A stretch of DNA of 64,000 bases, taken from the NCBI GenBank assembly GCA_019022495.1, contig JAFEKR010000063.1, positions 1 through 64,000 of the forward strand, given 5' to 3'. Under the pieces are notes generated by a model. The model did not search any database and was not told where the DNA came from. It saw only the letters and a list, made by a program, of their open reading frames with translations. This document shows positions 1-10,678 of this stretch, piece after piece. This DNA comes from Epichloe hybrida. Its lineage: Eukaryota > Ascomycota > Sordariomycetes > Hypocreales > Clavicipitaceae. The translations under genes were made by a program, and so were the position numbers. Positions within the stretch are counted from its first letter, which is position 1. Every line of letters starts with the position of its first letter.

Positions 1-57
1 TTTGCGGTTATCGTCTAACTCTTCCAGAGGTGTTTCTGTCGTCGGCCTCTTCCTCAC

Positions 58-1005
58 CCATGATTTTTATCAGCAGAGAGCGCCAGAAGACCCTGAAGAG
101 CTGTATCAGCAATGGGAGCGCGCTTGAGCACCAGGCGTACTTGAGGCTACTGTCCGGCCATCATGATGGCATTCTCTCTGACGGCCTCAGCATACTCCGC
201 GCGGCCGCCACCAATTGCTCCGATGACCTGACCGAGGAGCTTGGGCGCTACATCAGTGACGACAGACTCGGCAGCCTGCGAGACGATCTTGGCCACGGAG
301 ACCTGTCTTGAGGACGGGCCCGAGCCAGGAGAAGATGTTTTCCTCACCCGCGAGTGGATGAGTTAGTCCGAAGAGACCCTCGACAAAAGCTGCTCCGTCA
401 CTAAACGCACTTTCGGGAGTTTCAATACCAAGCGGACGGGGCTCAAGAACGGACTCTTTTCCCACGTCGTGGGCAGCCTGGACGGCCTTGGTGTAACGCG
501 CGGCGGTGATGTCAAGCGCAGTCTCAGTAATCTAAGGAGTAATTACCGCTGCCAAGACATCCACATTGGGGGCACTGGCCGTATAGTTTCGCTGCATATG
601 ATTGAGGACAGTCTTCAGGAAGTCCGTAGGAAGTCTTAGAATAGACCAAAGACAGGCTTCAGCGAGAGCGGCACACTTAGCAGCGCTGGTATCTTCAAAT
701 GACCCTTCAGTGGCAGCAGGAGTGACCTCAGACAGAGAACCAAGATGACCGCCTGCGACGGCACCGACGATGCCACCGACTAGGCCTAGCAGACCGCCTC
801 CAACGGGGGCAACAGACGATCCGATTCTCGCGATGCTCATGAAGACGTCGAAGAAGCCTCCTTCTTCGGTTCTCTCACCTGAACTCGCGCCATTGCCCCC
901 GCTAGATGCGTTAGGCGATTCCAGTACTTTTATGCTCGTCGGCGTGCCGAAGCTCGACTGGTCGAGAGTGAAAAGGTCGATGAAGCTATTATAGACGTGT
1001 ACCCA
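58..1005 (-). pseudogene. Decayed glycine-zipper protein gene, 3' part only
   Basis: On the minus strand an open frame runs from about 1005 and encodes a stretch containing IGSSVAPVGGGLLGLVGGIV (just below 840), a hydrophobic glycine zipper likely to insert in a membrane. The frame then meets a TAG near 533 and continues open as a plausible GC-rich coding sequence to about 255. A shifted frame continues with an amphipathic Ala/Val-rich segment (347-147), a second TAG near 147, and a final tail ending near 58. Both TAGs could derive from CAG by C-to-T change, as in RIP. There is no ATG at the upstream end, so a first exon is missing or lies upstream beyond a lost splice site. I do not recognise the family. 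The glycine zipper recalls the one in the gene at 6818-9022, but the rest does not align by eye. An unrecognised intron is an alternative to the frameshift. Confidence 0.4.
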
Positions 1006-2333
1006 TTACCCACCGATCAAATTGCCAGAGTTGCTGTCGACGCCGCCGCCGCCACCGTAGCAGTGTGTGCCAATCGAGACCATTTGTGTGCCGTTTTTCT
1101 TGCGGATGATGTCGCGGGGCCGACTATTAGCAGCTTAGATCCATGTAACCGTGGTGATGATAGTTCGACTGAGCCGCACCTAGCAATTGGGTGTCTTAAC
1201 AGAGGCACGACCATAATAACTAAAGTAGCATTGATCTATGTGGCAGGCCTTTAGGCGAATACACGTAACAGGATCACTTAGCCGCTGTTTGCTCGAGGGT
1301 GGAAAAGAAGCCCTTTTGATCCCAAGTTCGTCATGGCTCCTCCCGAAAAACCGCCTCAGTAATGTTGCCAGCTGGTATTTCTCTTCTGGACTACTCTCAA
1401 GGTATGTGACTGGTAATTTGCGTCATTCTGATAATGTGCTCCCCGTTTCCGCCGTCGATAGCTAACATCTTTAGAGCATAGAGACGCTGCCCGATGAAAC
1501 GAGCTAGTCGGTCTCCGTACAATATCCGGAAACCGCCAGACTGTACATCTGCAGAGATAGCTATGATGTCCGACAATTCCGCTTCTGGAGTATCAAACCC
1601 GAGGACCTCCATTGGACACAAGTGTCTGCCTGCCTATTATAGTTTTAGTACCCGGAAGAGTGTTCGTTTACGCTCAGGAGCAGCGGCAGTAGCTTATTAC
1701 GCCACAGCCACTTGTTGGCGTTGGGGTTCAAGACACGTTCAAGACACTTTCATTACGATACATAAGCCTAGCGGCATTGTATACTAATCATACGGCTGTT
1801 GGGGTATGGACAGCTTGGGCAGCTTGGACAGCCGTCCATTTCTCAAGATGTCGGTCTACAACCCGACGGCAAAGTATCCCTGCGAAGCGTGAATCAGGCG
1901 CTTGTCTCCATCTTGCTTTGACAGAACTGTGATGTCAAAAAAGAATTTCCAGGCCAAATACTTTGCGGCGGGGTTGTTCCGCCTTTTCTTCTGCGATATC
2001 TTCCGTGCTGGTGATTATGAACCCATGCAGCCAGTCGTCTGAAGCTAGTCGTCTGAAGGGACCTCTACCTTTGCAGGTCCAGTGCTAATAGAAGTGATTT
2101 CTTTCTCCCCCTGGATATCTTTCAGATCGCCTACATCAGTTCTCAAGGTGCGGACCCCGACAGGGTGGAAACATGACATTCTCGTAGCATTATCAATGCT
2201 CGTTTTTTAGGCTCGTCGTCCGCCTGTGAAGTCGTGGCGTCGCTCGTGCCTTCCGCAAATGCCTGTCAATCATTCAATGACCAAAAGTTCAAGCTCTTGC
2301 TGTGTATCATCTTGTAGGAAGGAGACCATCACA
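1006..2333. other. Intergenic stretch, no gene supported
   Basis: Only short overlapping open frames are present, none longer than about 95 codons, with no splice-connected reading I could support. Base composition is mixed and there is no obvious tandem repeat. It could hold decayed coding sequence related to the left-edge pseudogene, but I see no recognisable motif. Confidence 0.5.
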
Positions 2334-3209
2334 ATGTCAACAAAGTTTTCATTTGTTTTGCCTCGTGCTGCATCGTTGTAAAAGACAATTATTTTGCCCT
2401 ACGTACGCTGAAGATTTCACGATGGTATCAGAACCAACGAAATAAAACGAGCTGAGTTCGCTGAAAAGGGGAGGCACCTCCACCATGATCTCCTGGAAGC
2501 AATAAGGAAACATGGCAATGAGTTCAAGGAGTTCCCGTACCATTTGGACCGCTATTTTTTCCTGTGGGACGACGACGATACACTGGCGCTCGATGACTGC
2601 GATTTGGCCGCGTTTCACGATGCCGAGGTGCCTACAAATGGCTATAAATTTTGTCAAGTTCGCAACTTGGACAACGATCAAGCTCAAGGCATTTATCAAA
2701 TGTACATCCAGAAAAAAGGCGAGGCTATTGTCTGCACTGACAACCGATCCGACCGAGACATTTTGACGACAAGCCGATTATTTTTTTCGGATCTTTTAGC
2801 TATCGCCTTCCAAAACGTTGTTTCTACCTCAGGAAAAAGCAGCAAGAACCTCGAAACAATATGGAGAATTTGGGTTGAGAATCTTGACACCAGAATGGTC
2901 ATCAACCACATCTGCCCAATCGAGGGCACGACAAGAGATATTGACACATCCGACGACTTTTTTGCTCTTCTCGGCACAGTAAACGGTAAAACTATACCAA
3001 GAATGCTCGCTACATACCCGCAGTTTTTTGGCCGACGAATTGTTACCAAGGCCAGGGTTATTAACCATCGCGGCCGTCAGTTTCCGTCAATTTGCTGGTT
3101 TTTGAAAGAGGCTCCAACAAAAGAGCCGACTAAGCGGCAACAACGTAAGCATAGGCGGGAGCTGTCTAAGACATCGAGGAAGTCTATGCAAGAAAGCGAT
3201 ACGATATAA
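2334..3209 (+). CDS. Hypothetical protein, about 279 aa, unknown function
   Basis: The main reading frame is open from 2412 to the TAA at 3209 but has no ATG near its start. An ATG at 2334 begins a 14-codon frame that joins it in phase if 2378-2413 (GTAAAA...GAAG) is removed. That intron would be 36 bp, shorter than usual for fungi, so the start is tentative. The predicted product has an acidic patch WDDDDTL around residues 77-83, an internal hydrophobic stretch FFSDLLAIAF, and a strongly basic C-terminus (KRQQRKHRRELSK) that could be a nuclear localisation signal. I recognise no family. It converges on the gene at 3299-4330 with less than 100 bp between stop codons. Confidence 0.5.
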
Positions 3210-3298
3210 ATTAGGCATGTAAGGTCACGGAGCTAGTTTCTTTTAAACTAGAGAAGAAAATACCCAGCCAACCGCCTCTATCCTCAAGTTTTAGTTCC

Positions 3299-4330
3299 TT
3301 ATTTTGAATCTCTTTTGTTTTCCTTCAAACACAATTTGGACCGGTTACACAAGAATTCCATTGCTTCAAAGGAGTTCCGTTCCCGTCGACTGCACATTCT
3401 GTCAAACTTCAGGGCCAAGTCAGACCATCCTGGAAACTTGTTTACATCCACGAACTTGGATGTTGGCCCGTGCAAGTGCTCTTCCCCTGGTGGAATGCCA
3501 CACTCATCTAATAACTCTGGCCACGTTAGCCATGATTTCAGGGGATCAGGCTGTATCCCAAAAACCGCCACCTCGCGAGCTTCTAAGTCCATAACAAAGT
3601 CTATAGCTGTTTCAAGCGTGACCATTGCGCCGCCTGTGCCAACGCCGTGCAGATGGCTGATTATCTTTTCAGATATGGCGTCAAACGTGATAGGCGCACT
3701 CAAATTATCCTCCAAGCCTGTCCTGACCAAATAAACTGGAAGTCTTCCAACAGAGCTTGAATCCTCTTTGCGGTAAAATGCGACCGAAACCACTATCATT
3801 ATGGCTTGGAAAAGTGGTTGTAAAACGTAAAACTCATGATCTTTTACCACTTCGTTGAATGGACCAACACCCGACGCAAGTTGCTGTTTGTACTGCGTTC
3901 GTTGCGCAGTTACTGTCTCGCAAATCGATTGGTTCAAGCATAGTAGGCTCTTCAAGGTCGAAGTGGACGGGGCTGTGTTTTCTTTGTCTAGTCCGACCGG
4001 ATTTATAAACTTGCATAAAAAGCGACCCCATCCGAGCTCGCTTCTGTATGGCCTGAACCAACGGCGATACATGTAATTCTGGATAACCAGTCGTACATGA
4101 TCGTCAAATGAACCAGGTAAGCAGTATATTGGTGCTGTTTTGTTGCAGATACCGGCCAACTGATGATGTTCCATCGTCAGGCTGCCGTCCTGTTGAAGTT
4201 TTGGTTCATAGGTTCGGGGGCCAGCTTGATGGAAGGCGCGCAGGCGGTGATATTCTTCGTCTCTCGCTCTGTAATGTAGCCTTGCAAGCTCTATTGAGCT
4301 TGCCGTCTGCCGAGACTGTGGTGAACTCAT
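3299..4330 (-). CDS. Hypothetical protein, 343 aa, unknown function
   Basis: A single uninterrupted frame of 343 codons from ATG at 4330 (MSSPQSRQTASSIELARLHY) to TAA at 3299. The frame extends about 31 codons upstream without an ATG, so 4330 is the natural start. The N-terminal third is rich in Arg and aromatic residues (NYMYRRWFRPYR). The middle has a moderately hydrophobic segment (PLFQAIMIVVSVAFY) that could be a buried strand or helix. The C-terminus is basic. No signal peptide, clear transmembrane helix or known catalytic motif was found. It converges with the gene at 2334-3209. Function unknown; codon usage looks like the surrounding GC-moderate DNA and there is no sign of decay. Confidence 0.6.
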   Translation of the reverse strand: MSSPQSRQTASSIELARLHYRARDEEYHRLRAFHQAGPRTYEPKLQQDGSLTMEHHQLAGICNKTAPIYCLPGSFDDHVRLVIQNYMYRRWFRPYRSELGWGRFLCKFINPVGLDKENTAPSTSTLKSLLCLNQSICETVTAQRTQYKQQLASGVGPFNEVVKDHEFYVLQPLFQAIMIVVSVAFYRKEDSSSVGRLPVYLVRTGLEDNLSAPITFDAISEKIISHLHGVGTGGAMVTLETAIDFVMDLEAREVAVFGIQPDPLKSWLTWPELLDECGIPPGEEHLHGPTSKFVDVNKFPGWSDLALKFDRMCSRRERNSFEAMEFLCNRSKLCLKENKRDSK

Positions 4331-5305
4331 GATGAATGAAGTGATGATGGAGGAAGCAGTGCAGTTCGATAGGTGGTGTTGTCCAAAGGAGAGCGTAAAT
4401 CTTGGAGCAGATGGTGTCGGCAACAGGTGAGGGGCAGTCGAATTTATACTGAGCGAAAGGAGCAGTTTTACGTTTGAGGTTTTTTAAAGTTTACTAGAGC
4501 ATTGCAAATCAGTGCTATTTGCGGGGCCAAAGTGGCGGATTGCCTACGATAGAGAATCGTAGCCTGCGGAGAGTGATTCACGTGACCGGTTGTAGGCGTG
4601 AGTTATTCCACCACCATGGCAGACGAGTTGTGATCTCCTTCCCTTTCCCACGCAGAAGCCATCGGATACAGTCAGAGACTCAGAGCTTGCTTGTTGTGAT
4701 GACTCCGCAGGCACGAATCTTGGCTTAGCGGCTACAACGCCTTGATACCAGAGGACATGCGACATTTGATTGGCTAGCCACGAAACAGCTTGGTTGATGC
4801 AATTTATTTGTCCGTACCCTGCATTCATTTGGCTTGGTCAAGCGCCAGCTCTGAAGCTGCTGGATCGAGATGCGGTGCCACGTGAGGTGTGATTTCGGCA
4901 CCATCCCCTACCCCCCTCTCGCCCCCTGCGTCCGTAGAGGCCACATCGCATAGAAATATTATGGGCCTTCGCATCGTCCCGTGCCGACCTTGTAATAACT
5001 CGGCTGTCTCGGGACTTAGCTGGATGTCATAGACGCCCAATCGTTCGGTCCTCTGTTTGCGGTACTTGCTCACATGGTGTTGTACAGTAAAATGTGGCTG
5101 CAGATGCGTCTATGATCGATTGACTGAGCGGGCATGAGTCGCCAATGATGGCCAAATTGAAACTTATATGTTATAAATACCCCACCAGTCTTCACCAAGT
5201 CTTCACCAGTCTTCATTCCCCCTCGGGACTTGCCTCAGCCCCTTCACCCTAGCAATACTAGCCGAGGAGTGGAACAGCAGGCCTACGTCTCGTTGGAAAG
5301 CAACC
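4331..5305. other. Intergenic region with a weak 82-codon frame
   Basis: The only notable frame is on the minus strand, ATG 5073 to TGA 4825, starting MSKYRKQRTERLGVYDIQL and ending DQAK. It has no recognisable domain and no in-phase upstream exon was found, so it may be chance or a gene remnant. The 5180-5220 stretch contains a near-exact repeat of CAGTCTTCACCA and a TATAAATA-like box at 5173, suitable as the promoter of the DUF7079-like gene that starts at 5306. Confidence 0.35.
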
Positions 5306-5722
5306 ATGAGCAACAACGCATCTCTTACCGAGGCTGAGAAAGATGCCTGCATTTGCCTCTCGACTCTTTTCCTCGATTGCGAAATAACGCCAGCCAAGAT
5401 GGGCATGATGGCGCAATCGCTCCATCGTCTCCACATCCCCGTTGATCAGCTAGACAACATTCTCCGTCATGACGTATTCCCAATTCTCTACCCGAATTTG
5501 CTCAGCCCTGCAGGCGTCTGGGACAGTTTCGACGAGGCCGATTTGATCACCCGCGTTAATGGTCGCCGGACACATCGCCCGAACGTCCTGCAGGCGTTGA
5601 GCAGCAACATAGCCTGGATGGTCGTAGGTCGATCGGTCAATTCCGTGTGGGCTCGAGTGAAAGAGATGCTTGTTCAGTTAGGCCGGGAGGCATCTTCGAA
5701 ACGCTCCTCTTCCTTGGTATGA
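5306..5722 (+). CDS. DUF7079-like small protein, 138 aa
   Basis: ATG at 5306 opens an uninterrupted 138-codon frame. The sequence shows an N-terminal helix-rich part with LSTLFLDCEITP, then a segment with DNILRHDVFPIL, PNLLSPAGVWDSF and DEADLITRV. Spacing and wording (a 'LFLDTE' element, a 'VAP...PNLLS...G.W..F' element, then a 'W/L..RI' helix) match my memory of bacterial DUF7079 proteins, which are small, soluble and of unknown function. No signal peptide or membrane segment. The frame ends at TGA 5722; a GT at 5718 and AG-TAA near 5796 could form a terminal intron that leaves the protein almost unchanged. It lies 1.1 kb upstream of, and on the same strand as, the glycine-zipper gene at 6818. 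A bacterial origin is inferred from family distribution, not shown. Confidence 0.55.
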   Translation: MSNNASLTEAEKDACICLSTLFLDCEITPAKMGMMAQSLHRLHIPVDQLDNILRHDVFPILYPNLLSPAGVWDSFDEADLITRVNGRRTHRPNVLQALSSNIAWMVVGRSVNSVWARVKEMLVQLGREASSKRSSSLV

Positions 5723-6817
5723 TTCTCATTTTTTCCTGCCCCACGCCCGTCTCTTTCCCCACTTTCATGCGAACTACACACTGACATGGTAGAACAGTAA
5801 TACTACTACCCTAGCGCATGGAGACGTGGTTTAAAGTTGGTGTGAAGGGTACACTCTAAGCCCTGTTTGATTTTGCATGAGTACGTGACTAGGGGCAGCT
5901 GGCTATGTAGTTCTACATGACGAAGTGGTACCTGAATGTGCTTTATACCTTCTTCATATGAATGTCATGGCTCTTTGGGCATCTAGGTAGACTGTCACAC
6001 AGATGAACTCTGTTTATTAAAGCATATATTGCTAAAGATCAGTGGCATCAGGGTACCATTGAAAATGTTAGTTCGTGTTAATGCCGAGGTCATCTAAGCT
6101 AGGTGTAGTCTTTTCTTTGAGTAAAGGTGAAAGAGAAGCTAAGGAAGATATGAATTAACATTCCTCCAAGCCGAGTGAGTACATGTCTGGTGATATTCTG
6201 CGGCTTCATAACGGATTATCCCGCCACACTCTCTTCCAGCCACTGCCAAGTACGTACCTCCCATTACGTCTCGTCATGAAGATTATTAGTATGTTACATT
6301 AGGAGCTACAAGTGATCTATATTATGCCATACCTCCTTTTAGGTATTGTAATAAATATTATTAATATATTGCATTAGTAGGTACCAATGATCTATATTAT
6401 ACTGTACCTCCTATCATGTCTTGTTATGAAGATCATTAATATATTGTATTAGTATCTGCAAATGATCCCTGCTGAGCCGTTCCTCGCATAGCAAAGGCCT
6501 CTTAATCGTACGTTTTATACTCACACAAAATCATGCAAGCTTCAATATTGTCCCTCGTATATGCAAAAGTGTGCCAAATGACCTGACTCTCGGCATGTGC
6601 AAAGGACCCGACCCTCACAATCTCGTGGCAAAGGTCTATTCATATTGTACTCATTCCTTATATATAAAAGCATGTCTTCCATTGACAGGCCCTGATTAGC
6701 TTTCTTCCAAACTCGCATCGTTTAACTGGCAGACGGCTTAATAACATCAATACACGTGGAATCGTATACGTTAACCCCATTTTTCAAGTATATTGCACAG
6801 ATAATTGTTACTCGGCA
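5723..6817. other. AT-rich intergenic region upstream of the glycine-zipper gene
   Basis: No open frame of useful length. It holds the 75-bp tandem repeat described separately and a TATATATAAAAG box at 6659-6670. The latter is about 150 bp before the ATG at 6818, a sensible core promoter position. Confidence 0.5.
6256..6468. repeat. Three diverged tandem copies of a 75-bp AT-rich unit
   Basis: Units start at 6256, 6331 and 6406, each beginning ACCTCC, with a shared core of the form GATCATTAATATATTG ... TAG ... AATGATCTATATTAT. The first two are exactly 75 bp; the third is truncated at about 6468. Differences between units are mostly C/T and G/A, as expected from RIP or simple divergence. Confidence 0.75.
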
Positions 6818-9022
6818 ATGGCGGCGAATGCAGGTATTCGTGATGGCGAGTTTGTGAAGTTTAGTGGCTGGGACGTTGACGGAAACGATCAGGCGTACTT
6901 CCCAAAGCTGAAAGGTAACGTTGCAGAACTGAAAAAGACGGTTCTTGAGAAGCAGGGAAATTTGTTCCTTGCATTCAACACGAACGGCTGGGTCAAGTCA
7001 TGGGCTGTACTTGACTTCGACAAATTCCAAACGTCCCCGGGTTCCGATCTCTACGTACGAGTAGAGTATCCTGGTTGGCATTTCGTTCAAGGTCCGGTCC
7101 TATTCTTCTTTCGAAGCACTTAATGCCGAAAGAAGAGTGCTAACTTGGGGTTTTAGGCAAGGACTCCGTTTATAATGACCTAGAGCAGATCAGGGATGTC
7201 AGCACTTCGACCGCACTGCGAGAAACCGTGGTCGAGAAGTTCACAGGGGCCAACCAAGTTGCAGCGTTCAACACAGACGGATGGATCAAGAGCGCAGTCA
7301 AATACCCTCTCACTGATGGCCCGGAAAGACGATCTAGTCTTTCGGGCATTTATATTCGTCTCCGATTTCTGGATTTCAACTTTTATAGTCGAAAAGACTC
7401 GGACGGCGGTGACATTGTCCAAACTGTGACTTACAAGAACGACATACCGCAGCTTATTAAACACACCGAGACACTGTCCAACTCTGGCGGCTTCAACACA
7501 AATGGCTGGCACAAACATACGCTGCGAGCGCCGCCTCCGCCAGACGTCCCGACTCAGTTCCCCGATCCCTGGCAGGGCATTTACTACCGCACATGTTGGT
7601 CCGATTTCATCCATCTCCCCGGACTGGACTCGCCGGGCAATGACATTCGTAATGTTGGCAGTATGCAGCTTCATGCGCTCCTTGACGAGGCGCGCGGAGA
7701 CCCACGGCAGTTGCCATCAATACCAATGGCTGGCTAAAGAACGCGCTGATCAAGGGTGACCCTGTCGATGCTCCAGGAGCTGAGAATCTGCAAGGTATAT
7801 ACATCAAGTATATCAACCCCGCCACATGGACAGGCAACACGACTTTCGAAGGCCTCAGCCCTCGGTACGAACAAGATTCCCTTCTTACTACTGCCTTCTT
7901 CGCGCTGAAGGGAACCGTCATCATATGGTGTCGGTGGGTCCTCAAGGATGCCAAAACCAGGGAAGAATATCGCAAGGCCGTTGCAGCAGCTACCGACGAT
8001 ATACTCAAACGTATCACTGATGGCTCCCTCACGCCCGTCGCTGGTGCTGAAGAAGCCCACGCCATGCGTAACAATTTTCTGATTGGTATGCGGGATAAAA
8101 CTTCTCCGCCAGGGCTTTTGATCGCACGGGCTATAAAGCCAGCTGGAGGCCAATATGACTACTACCTGAACAAGAACGCGAGGTCAAGGTATAACAAAGA
8201 CTTCAAAGACCTAACAGAAGTGGAGGCAAGACAAGTAAGTGCCAACCCCTAGCTCTCCCGCATTCTATGGATTGGGTCATGCTCACTTTAAACAAAAAAA
8301 AAATCAGGTAGCAGTGGATACAATCAGCAGCGCTGGACGTGCAAACCCCAACGTCACTGCCTTGATGCGAAAGGCATCGTTCGTTTCCAAAGGTGTGATC
8401 GTTGTCGCCGCTGCCGTGTCCGTGTATTCTGTTGCCACGGCTCAAGACTGGGAGACTGAGCTGGGGAAGCAGGTTGTTTCATGGTCGGGAGCCATTGCAG
8501 GGGGAGAAATGGGCGCTGGTGTCGGCGCTTTGGTCGGTGGGCCGATTGGTGCTATTCTCGGTGGCATCGCAGGGAGCATTCTTGGAGGCTTGGGGGCCGA
8601 TTCCCTCGCAACCTGGTTCTTCGGTGGGTCGTCGGGTAACAAGGCCGAGGAGCTGTTGGGCTCAGCGTCTGAACGGGCTTCCAAGATGATCGGGGACAAG
8701 ATGGCGGAGGCCGATTGCAAGTACTATACTCACATTCTCCGAGCCAAGCACACGGCTGCAGCAGATGCGCTCAGCGATATCGCTGTCCAGGAAATGGTGG
8801 AGGAAATTCCAGAGGCATCTGCCGTACTGGGAGGCGGCGATGAGGTTCGTATTCTGGACGGATCAATTTTACTCGGATATGTTCAATCTTCTAACATTGT
8901 CAACATAGGTCTTGGCTACCATCGTCTGGATTTTTGTTGATGGTCGCGCATTGCCAACTAACGGGAGGAATCCTGCAGACTTGGTAAGGTTGTTCGAATT
9001 TGTCAAAAGGAATCTGCCCTAG
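6818..9022 (+). CDS. Four FNTNGW-type repeats fused to a bacterial-effector-like glycine-zipper module
   Basis: Five exons are inferred: 6818-7091, 7157-7660, 7711-8234, 8308-8844 and 8909-9022, giving 650 aa. Residues 1-270 hold four repeats, each with a G/R-x-D-S/V...N/G-D motif followed about 30 residues later by FNTNGWVK (53-60), FNTDGWIK (129-136), FNTNGWHK (204-211) and INTNGWLK (262-269). These resemble cysteine-free PAN/apple-like or lectin-like repeats. A linker follows, then a hydrophobic helix (about 461-478, GVIVVAAAVSVYSVA), a glycine zipper (about 492-531, GALVGGPIGAILGG) and a C-terminal tail. The helix-zipper order resembles membrane-inserting regions of bacterial polymorphic toxins, so a membrane-active effector is possible. 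No signal peptide was seen. The intron 7661-7710 is only 50 bp and lies inside repeat 4; without it the frame breaks, so a frameshift is the alternative. Confidence 0.6.
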
Positions 9023-9964
9023 ATGATGGGCATGCGAAGTTTTCGCGGAGAAATTTGCAGTGCCTGTTTTGCCATGGGCGGATTATTTTCTTTGTACTCG
9101 TCTCTCATTCATAGTTTAGTATCTTCTTCGTTCATTACTTTTACGCCCGGTAGGGACACCCAAGAGGGCTGCTATACGCATATGGAATCTACGGCTCTCA
9201 AGTTTGGTCAGCTCATGTGATCTTGTGCCATCTTTAGCGCCGTCGACAATGCCTGCTTTTTCGGCGTGTTGGATCAAAGCCGCCGATTGTAATCGTGAGT
9301 ATGTTGCTTGACCTGTTGCAATATTCGCGTTTGCTCGTCATATTCAAGACACAAGGCACCAGTGCTCTGCCAATGTGATTATAGGGCTCTTCAGTCTCGA
9401 CATGAAATCCTGCAGAGGGTGTAGTAGATCCGACGCAAAAACAAATCAATTTTAGCTTTTCATCAACCAGCTCAGGTAGCGGGCCGATCAAGGACTAGTT
9501 GGGCGTGAACGTATTATTGGCCGTTCCCCGTGTTTCCAGGTCTTTTTCTGGATCGATATGGACGTGCGCGATGTTGCAAAGCCTGTTCTTTATCCTCAAA
9601 GCAAGAGCTACCATCTTCGGAAGGATCTGTGTCATCTTCGGAGAAATTCGTAAGGTCTTCGGGGGTGTCTAAGAGCCACGGGTCCAATGGATTGGCACCG
9701 TATGATTTGGTTGCAATGCCAAGCCGTCTTTTCCGACCCCTGGGATTGCTGTCAGCCAAGTTGCTTAGCTACACCATTCTGACCCAGTTTGACCATTTTG
9801 TTCCCGCTCATGGTGGAAATTTCGTTTGGGGAGAGATGTTCTGCGGCTTGGTCGTCAGCTGGCGTTGTGATAGATTCATAACCCTTAAAGGCAAAACAAA
9901 TACTGGAAGAGGCCCATGAGCAAGGTGAACGGACGAGGTGCTGTGTTGTCGTCTGGGTGGGGCT
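9023..9964. other. Flank of the island, small minus-strand frames only
   Basis: Two minus-strand frames look compositionally coding. One covers 9759-9514 (contains SNPRGRKRRLGIATKSYG, then an acidic Ser/Asp/Glu-rich part and a basic tail). The other covers 9491-9234. I could not join them with a plausible intron, and the upstream ATG (about 9811) is out of phase, so they may be remnants of a basic/acidic nuclear-type protein. No family recognised. Confidence 0.3.
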
Positions 9965-10023
9965 TACGGTCGAACATTAGAGAGGCCCCGCAAAGAGCTG
10001 CCAAAACGACTTTTGCGACTTTT
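9965..10023 (+). repeat. Left 59-bp terminal inverted repeat of the island
   Basis: Starts TACGGTCGAACATTAG and ends GCGACTTTT. It is GC-balanced, unlike the DNA inside it. It matches the reverse complement of 47863-47921 with one mismatch, at the ninth base (A here, C there). Weaker similarity (alternating GCGATTTT-type words) continues inward for about 40 bp. Confidence 0.9.
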
Positions 10024-10072
10024 GCAACTTCTGCGATTTTGCGATTTTGTAACTTATGCGACTTTTATAATT

Positions 10073-10158
10073 CAATTATTCAATTATTCAATTATTCAAT
10101 TATTCAATTATTCAATTATTCAATTATTCAATTATTCAATTATTCAATTATTCAATTG
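10073..10158. repeat. 8-bp satellite CAATTATT
   Basis: About eleven perfect head-to-tail copies of the octamer, immediately inside the left inverted repeat. The run ends by degenerating to CAATTGTTAAAC. A different octamer array occupies the mirror position at the right end. Confidence 0.95.
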
Positions 10159-10678
10159 TTAAACTATTAAACTATATTAATTTATACTATAAGTAAAACT
10201 TAAATAAATTTAAGTCTAAGTATAGTTATAAATTATAATTATATTTTATACTAATATAGTTATAAAGTTTATTATAAACTTTACTTTAATTTTATAGTCT
10301 CTTATATTTTATAACCTTAAAGCTTATTTATTATTAAAAGGCTATACTTATAATATAAGTATATTATTAGTATACCTTATAAATAAGCTATACCTTAAGG
10401 CTAGGTTTATATAATACTAGTAAGTTACTAGCTATAAGCTAGTAACTTATATATATAATATACTTAGACTTAGTAAGCTTTAGTTAATATACTAAAGCCT
10501 TTATATTTCTTACTTAGTTACTATTATTTTTATAATTACTATAGCTATAATAATTTAGTTATTAATTATTTTACTAGCTAGGTATTACTAGTAATAATTA
10601 TATATTATAACAAATTAAAAATATTAGCTATAATTAATAAAGTAAAAATAATTGTAAAAATTAATAAAAATACCCTTG
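10159..10678. other. Anonymous AT-rich sequence
   Basis: Very AT-rich, full of TAGTTA/TATAAG words and stop codons in all frames, consistent with an old RIP-degraded repeat. No LTR pair or coding signature could be recognised. It is the left flank of the solo LTR interrupted by the copia element. Confidence 0.5.
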
